Shown here piece by piece: positions 58,525-64,000 of a stretch of DNA of 64,000 nt. The position numbers and the translations under genes are program-made. The notes beneath the pieces were generated by a model. It saw only the letters and a program-made list of their open reading frames with translations. It did not search any database and was not told the DNA's origin. Source of the DNA: Streptomyces viridochromogenes DSM 40736 (GTDB taxonomy: Bacteria > Actinomycetota > Actinomycetes > Streptomycetales > Streptomycetaceae). Where the stretch lies: positions 4,511,290 to 4,575,289 of the forward strand of contig NZ_GG657757.1 in assembly GCF_000158955.1 (NCBI RefSeq), written 5' to 3'. Each line of letters starts with the position of its first letter. Positions within the stretch are counted from its first letter, which is position 1.

Positions 58525-58553
58525 GGGCTCGCCCCCACCGGGCGGGCGAGCCC
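58525..58553 (+). terminator. terminator hairpin
   Basis: GGGCTCGCCC (58525-58534) and GGGCGAGCCC (58544-58553) pair perfectly around a 9-base loop, 10 bases after the preceding stop. Confidence 0.7.
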
Positions 58554-58659
58554 GCCACCCGCCACCCGCACGGCCGAGCAGCAGGCGCCACCTGCGGGAA
58601 CGCCCCGCGACAATCGCTCCAGAGTGCCCTCGCCGTCCGCACAGGGAGTCCCGCACGCG

Positions 58660-59430
58660 ATGAACGCGATGAACGCGAAGAACCCGATGAGCAGGTCAAG
58701 GAAGACAGCAGCCGTCGCGGGGGTCGTCGTGGCGGGGGTGCTCGCGTGGCCCGGACCGTCCGCGGCGGCCGGGGACGGTCAGCTGTGGGGTGCCGCGACC
58801 ATCGCTCCCGGCCGGGAGGGCATCGTCGAGGTCGCGGGCCGGCAGGGAGCGGCGCCCGGCGCGGGCGCCACCCTGACGCTGAGGGCCCCCAGGGGCACCC
58901 GGGTGACGGGCACCCCGCTCGACGCGGCCGGCTACCGCGGCCGGATCGCCACCGGCGGGCGCAGCGGGACGTACACCGTCACCGGCGACGCGGCCGGGCA
59001 GCCGTGGCAGGGCCGTACGTTCCCCTTCGTGCTGGCGGTCCCCGCGGACGCCGTGCCGGGCACCCGGCTGCGCGACTGCTTCCTGCGGATCACCGACGCG
59101 CAGGGCGCACGGCAGGCCGCCGGCCGCTGCTCCGTCACCGTGGGCCTGGCAGAGCCGACGATGAGCCGCCCGCTGTCCGGCGTACCGCTGGGCGCCCGGC
59201 CCCAGATCTCCGGGACGGCGCACCCGGGCGCCCAGGTCACCGTCCGCGACAAGCACGACCACGCGACCTGCGCGACCACCGCGGCCTCCGACGGCACCTG
59301 GGCCTGCACCCCCGGCCCGCCCCTCCCGCCCGGCCCCAACCGCCTCCAGGCGGTCGCGTCCCTGAACGGGGTGAGCGCCATGAGCGAGCAGATCGACATC
59401 GCGGTGACGGAGACCGCCCCGGGCCGGTAG
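58660..59430 (+). CDS. secreted Ig-like protein of unknown function
   Basis: A 256-residue secreted protein with signal NPMSRSRKTAAVAGVVVAGVLAWPGPSAAA. The mature part is beta-rich: IAPGREGIVEVAGRQGAAPG, GRSGTYTVTGDAAG, and a C-terminal segment (PQISGTAHPGAQVTVRDKHDHATCATTAASDGTWACTPG) with the bacterial Ig-like (Big_2/carboxypeptidase regulatory) look found in surface proteins. Three Cys. Two further in-frame ATGs follow the start; the one at 58660 has GGGAG 12 bases upstream, which is loose, so 58687 is an alternative. Function unknown. Confidence 0.75.
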   Translation: MNAMNAKNPMSRSRKTAAVAGVVVAGVLAWPGPSAAAGDGQLWGAATIAPGREGIVEVAGRQGAAPGAGATLTLRAPRGTRVTGTPLDAAGYRGRIATGGRSGTYTVTGDAAGQPWQGRTFPFVLAVPADAVPGTRLRDCFLRITDAQGARQAAGRCSVTVGLAEPTMSRPLSGVPLGARPQISGTAHPGAQVTVRDKHDHATCATTAASDGTWACTPGPPLPPGPNRLQAVASLNGVSAMSEQIDIAVTETAPGR

Positions 59431-59459
59431 CACACGGTGCGGTCCACCTGACCCGGACC

Positions 59460-59480
59460 TCACGTGACGGGCTCACGTGA
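59460..59480. repeat. TCACGTGA direct repeat
   Basis: TCACGTGACGGGC (59460) is followed at 13 bases by TCACGTGACAGGT (59473) and a half copy GGTCACGG. Each core is a palindrome. They lie downstream of two convergent genes. Confidence 0.7.
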
Positions 59481-59629
59481 CAGGTCACGGCTTGCGCGGC
59501 CACTGCGGCTTTCTTCGGCGCCTGGGCCTGTGCCCCGGTCCGGTCCTGGTGTGCGGTGCGGGCCACATGGGCCCGCCCCTCCCGGCCGGTGGCAATCGCC
59601 TCCGGGCGGTCGCCTCGGGTCGTCCCAGG

Positions 59630-60118
59630 TCAGTACCGCACGGCTCGGGCCACCTGGGATCGGATCTTGCCGGAGAGGTCGTGGGTGCTGTGGGCGGTGG
59701 CCGTGGCGGAGTCGCCCGGCTGTACGTGGTCCACGGTGACGATGACCGTGTCGACCAGCCCGCCCCCGGCGTCGGTGAAGTTCACCTGGACGGCGAAGGA
59801 CCTCTCGGAGTCGTCGGTGTTGTGGGCGGTGACCTCGGCCCGGGCCCGGCCGTCGGAGCCGACGACGGGCGCGGCGACCTTCACGTCGCCCTTGACGTCG
59901 ACGCCGCCCTGGATGTCGTCGAGCCGGCGTCCGGCCTCCGCCGTGGCCGACTCGACCGCCTCGGAGGCCTGGGAGGCGATCGACCCGACCGCGGACTCCG
60001 CCTTGCTGGCCGTGTCCGTGGGGCTGCTGTAGCTGTCGCAGCCGGCGAGCAGGGCGCCCAGGGCGAGCGCCAGCGCCGACCCGCCCGCCGTCCAGCGGGC
60101 CCGGCCGCGCGGCCTCAT
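59630..60118 (-). CDS. lipoprotein with coiled helical stalk
   Basis: A 162-residue lipoprotein: signal RARWTAGGSALALALGALLAGC with lipobox LAGC (Cys23). An Ala/Ser/Glu-rich helix (about 30-62: ASKAESAVGSIASQASEAVESATAEAG) is followed by a beta domain (DVKVAAPVVGSDGRARAEVTAHNTDDSERSFAVQVNFTDAGG). The start ATG overlaps the stop of the DUF6479 gene by four bases, so it is the second gene of an operon. Function unknown. Confidence 0.8.
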   Translation of the reverse strand: MRPRGRARWTAGGSALALALGALLAGCDSYSSPTDTASKAESAVGSIASQASEAVESATAEAGRRLDDIQGGVDVKGDVKVAAPVVGSDGRARAEVTAHNTDDSERSFAVQVNFTDAGGGLVDTVIVTVDHVQPGDSATATAHSTHDLSGKIRSQVARAVRY

Positions 60119-60489
60119 GTGCGTCCAGGGCCGCCGCCGCCGAAGGATCCGCTGGATCCGGGCGACCAACGGCGAGGTTGCTGGTCCTTGCCGGTCCTGG
60201 TGCTCGCATGGTGCAGCTCATGGGGCAGGAGCCGCTTGCCGTCGTCCGTCACGACCGGCACGTCGTCGGGCTCCCGCATCTCCCGCGTCTCATGCACCGG
60301 ACCGCCGTCCGGGAGGTGCGGCTGCTCCTCCGGGTCCGGGTGGTGGGTGTCCTTGTCCATGACCCGCATCCCCACCCGTACGGCCCAGATCAGCGCGCAG
60401 GCCACGATCAGGCCGCTGACGAAGGCGATGGTCACGGCGACCGCGTGTTCCGGCGATGCCGCCAGCAGTTCGTACGTAGCCGTTCTCAT
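60115..60489 (-). CDS. DUF6479 family membrane protein
   Basis: A 124-residue protein with one membrane helix (VAVTIAFVSGLIVACALIWAVRVGM, about 17-41) and a cytoplasmic tail containing PEEQPHLPDGGPVHETREMREPDDVP and LLPHELH, the signature of the Streptomyces DUF6479 family. Role unknown. It is transcribed with the lipoprotein gene (four-base overlap). Confidence 0.85.
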   Translation of the reverse strand: MRTATYELLAASPEHAVAVTIAFVSGLIVACALIWAVRVGMRVMDKDTHHPDPEEQPHLPDGGPVHETREMREPDDVPVVTDDGKRLLPHELHHASTRTGKDQQPRRWSPGSSGSFGGGGPGRT

Positions 60490-60630
60490 GCCTCCGATTA
60501 TCGCCGACGTAATGCCATAAAGCGCCCGGAATGTCCGACCGGATCGCCGGACCGGGATCCCCGGGCAACCTCTGCCGCGCCGGCGACGACCGGACGGTGA
60601 TAGCCCGCCCCCCACAAGAGGGAGATCACC

Positions 60631-61012
60631 ATGCGCAGACAGTTCGGGAAGTGGATGACGGCCATGACGGAGAACGGCAAGGGCCACAACGCCTGGCCGT
60701 ACACCACCGTGCCCGTCGACATCGTCGGCTGGGCGGTGAAGAACCGCTCCACCCTCCAGTGGACCGACAACTCCGTCGACATCTACGCCGGCAACCTCGA
60801 CAGCGGCGGCTCCCCGCAGTGCGCCCCGGACTGCGGCCGCTTCTTCCACCAGGACGGCAACTACTCGAAGTGCCCGGGCGGCGCCGCCCGCCACTACGAC
60901 CGGCCAGTGCTGCTTCCTGATGAAGGCGGGCAGCGCCACGCGGATCACGGACTTCGACACGTGGATGGCGCGTGACTTCTGGCGCCACCTGAAGAGCCGC
61001 TACGGCCTCTGA
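60631..61012 (+). pseudogene. cysteine-rich hypothetical protein gene with a frameshift
   Basis: From ATG 60631 (GGGAG 7 bases upstream) the frame reads RQFGKWMTAMTENG, NAWPYTTVPVDIVGWAVKNR and CAPDCGRFFHQDGNYSKCPGGAARHYD. At about 60900-60903 the frame must shift by one base to continue GQCCFLMKAGSATRITDFDT and MARDFWRHLKSRYGL, stop 61012. The continuation has the Cys and aromatic character of the first part. The unshifted frame ends at 60975. No family recognised. Confidence 0.65.
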
Positions 61013-61013
61013 G

Positions 61014-61376
61014 TCATCCGGCGATCAGGACCAGGACCAGGGCGATAAGCGCCGGGACGGTCTGGACGAAGAGGATCTTCCGGCTGGCGGTCGCGGCGCC
61101 GTAGAGCCCCGCGACCGCCACGCACAGCAGGAAGAACACCGAGACCTGGAAGCCCACCGGGTCGGACGCCACCGCGCCCCACAGCAGACCGGCGGCGAGG
61201 AAGCCGTTGTAGAGGCCCTGGTTCGCGGCCAGGGCCTTCGTCGACGCCGCGAACTCGGCGCTGGTGCCGAAGGCCGCGCGGGCCCGCGGAGTGGTCCACA
61301 GGAACATCTCCAGCACCAGGATGTAGGCGTGAAGCACGGCGAGAGCCAGCACCGCGAGGGTGGCGAGGGTCGACAT
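61014..61376 (-). CDS. DUF1304 family membrane protein
   Basis: A 120-residue four-helix membrane protein. VLHAYILVLEMFLWTTPRARAAFG, then NQGLYNGFLAAGLLWGA and VAGLYGAATASRKILFVQTVPALIALVLVLIAG match the DUF1304 pattern (NQGLYNGFLAAGL is the family signature). Function unknown; small integral proteins of this family are widespread. It converges with the frameshifted gene at 60631. Confidence 0.92.
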   Translation of the reverse strand: MSTLATLAVLALAVLHAYILVLEMFLWTTPRARAAFGTSAEFAASTKALAANQGLYNGFLAAGLLWGAVASDPVGFQVSVFFLLCVAVAGLYGAATASRKILFVQTVPALIALVLVLIAG

Positions 61377-61556
61377 GCACGCATCATCGCAGGCGCACCC
61401 CGCTGCCCTCGTTCGGGCCTCCCGGGAGGCGGCGCCGGGCGCCGGGTGGAAGATTTCGGAGAGTGGAAGGCCGGGTCGGGCCGACGCGTCCCCGCGTGTG
61501 CCGCTCGGGAGCCCGGCCCGGCCTTCCCGCCTGCCGGTGTCGGCGCCCCGGCGGGC

Positions 61557-61793
61557 TCAGCAGCCGATCCGCAACGTCGTGTCCGCCCGCTCCGTCGGGG
61601 TGGAGACGGGTCGATGCGCAGGGCGTAGTCGTAGGGGCGGACGTGGCGCGTCGGGTGGTTGCGCGAGCGGAACGACGTCCAGGACGAGTCGGCCGGCCCG
61701 GCGACCGTGTGGAAGGTGGCGTCCTCGGCGAACGCGGACGTGCCGTCGTGGTTCGGCAATTCGGCCCGACGCCAGGACTGGGGAGCCTGTGGG
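61557..61793 (-). pseudogene. remnant of an AbfB (CBM42) arabinose-binding domain
   Basis: The frame SWRRAELPNHDGTSAFAEDATFHTVAGPADSSWTSFRSRNHPTRHVRPYDYALRIDP corresponds to the C-terminal AbfB domain of arabinofuranosidases. It must shift at about 61612 (one missing C) to end VSTPTERADTTLRIGC at 61557. Neither a catalytic domain nor a start codon with good support lies upstream. The 61377-61556 gap holds nothing I can recognise. Confidence 0.65.
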
Positions 61794-61935
61794 CGGCAAT
61801 GATTCGGACACGACGAAAACGGCGGCCGGGCGGGGCCGGTGACCACAGGGCCGTGAGCGCCCGGGCGGCTGTCCGGAATCGACCATTCTCGGTTGACCGG
61901 CAGTCCCGACTCTGAACGCCTGACCTGACATCAGC

Positions 61936-61974
61936 ACGGCTGCCCGCACCCGGCCTCCGGGTGCGGGCAGCCGT
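61936..61974. terminator. 18-bp perfect stem-loop terminator
   Basis: ACGGCTGCCCGCACCCGG (61936-61953) and its exact complement (61957-61974) leave a 3-base loop. The surrounding 61794-62112 gap contains no gene I can recognise; it carries this hairpin and, further right, the terB promoter region (TAGGTGAT near 62079). Confidence 0.85.
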
Positions 61975-62112
61975 CGTTCCCGGCCCCGGAATCGAGGGCT
62001 CTCCGTTCGTCTCGCGTTTTGCGGAACCTTTGCCCGAGGGTCGGGCGTTGGACGGGTGTGCGCGCGTGAGCGGGTGCGGTAGGTGATGCTGACGAATACC
62101 GAGGTGACGTCA

Positions 62113-62682
62113 ATGGCAATGTGGGACAAGCTCAAGGACCAGGCCAAGGCTCTCCAGCAGTCGCAGGGCGGACGCGGCGCGACCGCCGGGCACAGTGGCG
62201 GACACAGCGGGCACAGCGGGGGGACGCGGTCGGGCGGTGGCGGCAAGGCCCAGCTGGTCGGCCTGTTCAAGACACAGCTCGGTTCGCTGAAGAACGAGCT
62301 GAAGAGCGGGGCCTACCGGGACGCGAGCATGGCGATGTGCGCGCTGGTCGCGGCGGCCGACGGGAGCGTCGATCCCGCCGAGCGGCAGCAGGTCGAGTCG
62401 ATGATCCTCAGCAACGACGTGCTGCAGAACTTCCCGCCGGAGCAGTTGCGCCAGCGCTTCAACAAGCACGTCGACCAGCTGACCATGAACTTCCAGCACG
62501 GCAAGGCCGAGGCGATGCAGGAGATCGCCAAGACCGCCAAGAAGCCCACCGAGGCCAGGGCCGTGATCCAGACCGGCATGGTCATCGCCGGTGCCGACGG
62601 CCACTTCTCCCAGGCCGAGGCGACGGTCCTGCGCGAGGCCTGCGCGGCGCTGGGGGTGTCGCCCGCCGAGTTCCAGCTCTGA
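62113..62682 (+). CDS. terB: TerB family tellurite-resistance protein
   Basis: A 189-residue cytoplasmic protein. A Gly/Ser/His-rich spacer (about 17-45) separates an N-terminal WDKLKDQAKALQQ helix from the TerB domain (about 48-188). The domain reads YRDASMAMCALVAAADGSVDPAERQQVESMI and IQTGMVIAGADGHFSQAEATVLREACAALGVSP, with two acidic metal-binding loops. TerB proteins act at membrane stress complexes with TerC/TerD/TerF-type partners. ATG 62113 has GAGGTGA 6 bases upstream and is preferred over 62083. A TerF-type vWA gene is at 31.1 kb. Confidence 0.92.
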   Translation: MAMWDKLKDQAKALQQSQGGRGATAGHSGGHSGHSGGTRSGGGGKAQLVGLFKTQLGSLKNELKSGAYRDASMAMCALVAAADGSVDPAERQQVESMILSNDVLQNFPPEQLRQRFNKHVDQLTMNFQHGKAEAMQEIAKTAKKPTEARAVIQTGMVIAGADGHFSQAEATVLREACAALGVSPAEFQL

Positions 62683-62745
62683 CTGGCGATCAGGGGGGGC
62701 GGACCGTCACCGCACTGGGACTCCAACAGTCCCCGCCCCGGGGGC

Positions 62746-62751
62746 TATAAC
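62746..62751 (+). promoter_or_regulatory. -10 element (TATAAC) of a leaderless transcript
   Basis: TATAAC at 62746-62751, six bases before the ATG at 62758 and with no ribosome-binding site, indicates a leaderless mRNA for the DUF952 gene. Confidence 0.5.
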
Positions 62752-62757
62752 GGGACC

Positions 62758-63132
62758 ATGATCTATCACGTCGTACCGCGCACGGTCTGGAGCGCCTGGA
62801 ACGCCGCCCCCGACCAGGCGTACGCGCCCGCCTCCCTCGCCGAGGAGGGCTTCGTGCACTGCTCCCCGGACGAGCCGGCCACCCTCGCCGTCGTCAACGC
62901 CTTCTACCGGGACGCGCCCAGGCCCCTGCTGGTGCTCGCCCTCGACGAGGCGCGCCTGACCGCCAGGGTGGCGTGGGAGGCTGCGGCCCCCGCCCCGCCG
63001 CCCGGGGTCTCGGGAGACGTCCTGTTCCCGCACGTGTTCGGCCCCCTCGACCGGGACGCCGTCGACCACGTCCTGGAGGTGCGGTGGGACGAGGAGGGCC
63101 GGGCGACGGGACTGAGTGGCACGGCAGGGTGA
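62758..63132 (+). CDS. DUF952 domain-containing protein
   Basis: A 124-residue protein. The family blocks are present: IYHVVPRTVWSAWNAAPDQAYAPASLAEEGFVHCSPDEPA (His and Cys of the HCS motif) and LLVLALDEARLTARVAWE. A C-terminal VLFPHVFGPLDRDAVDHVLEV follows. The fold is related to glutathione-S-transferase-like or ADP-ribosyltransferase-like proteins, function unknown. The transcript appears leaderless. Confidence 0.92.
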   Translation: MIYHVVPRTVWSAWNAAPDQAYAPASLAEEGFVHCSPDEPATLAVVNAFYRDAPRPLLVLALDEARLTARVAWEAAAPAPPPGVSGDVLFPHVFGPLDRDAVDHVLEVRWDEEGRATGLSGTAG

Positions 63133-63153
63133 TCAGTACGACAAGATGACCGG

Positions 63154-63852
63154 GTGAGCGATCAGGAAACCCCCGACGCCCCCCAGGCCCCGGACCCTTC
63201 GGGCCGCGCGTTGCGCCCGGTCCGTGGCGCGGCCCGCTGCGCGATCGCGGCTCTCGCCCTCGCCGGAGTCGCCTGGGCCGCGCGGGCGGTCTGGCACGTC
63301 CGGCTCGCCATGGCGGGCAGTCCGGCCTCCGGACCGCCGGACCAGGGAGACGGCGTCCACCGCCTCCCGACCGCTCTGGAGGACTCCTACCACCTGGTCA
63401 GTTCCGCGGGCGACGCCGCCACGGTGATCTGCGCGGTCGCGTTCCTCCTCTGGCTGGACCGCGTCCGGGACAACGCCCGTGCCCTCTCGGGCACGAAGCC
63501 GCGATACGGCTACCCCTGGCTCTTCCTGGGCTGGATCGTGCCGGTCGTGAACCTGTGGATACCCCGGGGCATGGTCGCCGACGTCCACGGCTCGGTCTTC
63601 CCCGACCGGCGCCTGCCGGCCGTCGTGAACTGGTGGTGGGCCCTGTGGCTGGCCGGTCTGGCCGGCGGAGTGGGCCTCATCTACGCCGACTCCACGGACG
63701 AGGTCATCGCCCGCGCCTACACCGGCGTCCTGCCCCTGCTCGCCGCCGACCTGGTGATCGTGGCCGCGGCCGCGACCGCCGCCCTCATGGTCCGCACGCT
63801 GACCACGGCACAGCGGCAGCACATCGACGAGGCCGCCCGCCCCGCGGCCTGA
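63154..63852 (+). CDS. DUF4328 family membrane protein
   Basis: A 232-residue membrane protein with about four helices: CAIAALALAGVAWAARAV, VICAVAFLLWLDRVRDNA, PWLFLGWIVPVVNLWIPRGM and the C-terminal LLAADLVIVAAAATAALMV. WLDRVRDNARALSGTKPRYGYPWLFLGWIVPVVNLWIPR is the DUF4328 core. Many Streptomyces paralogues exist without known role. Start GTG 63154. A short GC-rich stem (GGCCCC...GGGGCC, 63869-63886) follows. Confidence 0.88.
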   Translation: MSDQETPDAPQAPDPSGRALRPVRGAARCAIAALALAGVAWAARAVWHVRLAMAGSPASGPPDQGDGVHRLPTALEDSYHLVSSAGDAATVICAVAFLLWLDRVRDNARALSGTKPRYGYPWLFLGWIVPVVNLWIPRGMVADVHGSVFPDRRLPAVVNWWWALWLAGLAGGVGLIYADSTDEVIARAYTGVLPLLAADLVIVAAAATAALMVRTLTTAQRQHIDEAARPAA

Positions 63853-63909
63853 CCGAGCCACCACCGACGGCCCCGCACCCGGGGCCGAGCGGCAGCGGCC
63901 GGTTCGCCC

Positions 63910-64000
63910 TCAGTGGCCCGTCGGCCGGTACACCGACACGACGAACGAGGCGGTGACCCGCACGGGTGCCGGCAACTCTCCGACACGACGGCGCAGTTGC
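63910..64000 (-). CDS. C-terminal end of an unidentified protein (cut by window edge)
   Basis: The minus frame ends RVGELPAPVRVTASFVVSVYRPTGH with a TGA at 63910. About 29 residues are visible, beta-strand rich, no family recognised. The reading frame is open to the window edge. Confidence 0.45.
   Translation of the reverse strand, partial: QLRRRVGELPAPVRVTASFVVSVYRPTGH

Noticed and set aside
59460..59480. Possible parS sites (TCACGTGA twice)
   Set aside because: Only the eight-base core matches; the flanking GTT/AAC of the consensus are absent, as for a single core at 25902-25909.

Overview
The window is chromosomal DNA of a Streptomyces species. The composition is very GC-rich with near-saturated third-position G/C, GTG starts are common, and the gene families are typical of the genus: mycothiol-dependent isomerase, SpoIIE-type PP2C phosphatase, GAF-ANTAR, DUF397, ECF41 sigma factor, LAETG surface protein and SseB. 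A perfect Streptomyces parS site at 20590-20603 beside aspS places it in the origin-proximal core arm. From memory, unchecked, aspS, metG, the second thrS and terB lie in the SCO3767-SCO3800 neighbourhood of S. coelicolor, about 100 kb from oriC. I saw no rRNA, tRNA, CRISPR array, insertion sequence or prophage.

Layout. 0-9.6 kb: metabolic and stress singletons (C-N hydrolase, LURP-one-like protein, GlxA-type regulator divergent from a cupin, thioredoxin-NHL protein), then a pair of unknown genes of which the upstream one is frameshifted. 9.7-18.4 kb: M18 aminopeptidase, FadE-like dehydrogenase, SseB, a TetR/MFS efflux pair with a phased operator array, pirin and AI-2E permease. 18.3-26 kb: SpoIIE phosphatase, parS, aspS, Tat-type intradiol dioxygenase and a secreted peptidoglycan-recognition amidase. 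26.0-26.5 kb: a deletion scar where an ATP-binding gene and a DUF397 gene, both headless, abut. 26.5-40.3 kb: PH-domain protein, hydrolase/AraC pair, metG, a TerF-type vWA protein, PhoX phosphatase behind a PHO box, EEP-family protein, hydrolase/MocR pair and two membrane proteins.

40.45-45.9 kb holds a four-gene operon that looks like a transmembrane caspase conflict or signalling system. Its members are a caspase-like protein that seems to have lost its catalytic dyad, an EACC1 adaptor with a rare TTA codon at codon 4, an 842-residue caspase-TM-solute-binding-vWA receptor, and a solute-binding lipoprotein. A secreted glycine-zipper-like protein and a two-helix membrane protein follow. At 48.9-50.5 kb an unannotated 50-residue secreted pro-peptide is divergent from an XRE-TPR regulator, an arrangement resembling peptide-pheromone (RRNPP) pairs.

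52.4-53.8 kb carries a mini threonyl-tRNA synthetase behind a leader peptide with three consecutive Thr codons and a strong terminator, which is an apparent ribosome-mediated attenuator. At 54.3-55.9 kb an ECF41 sigma factor and a YceI gene diverge from promoter sequences sharing one motif with identical spacing. From 53.8 to 61.8 kb several genes are broken by single-base indels or are remnants (PNPOx, LAETG surface protein, GH13 tail, a cysteine-rich protein, an AbfB tail), so either true decay or assembly indels need to be excluded. The right end has terB, DUF952 and DUF4328 genes.
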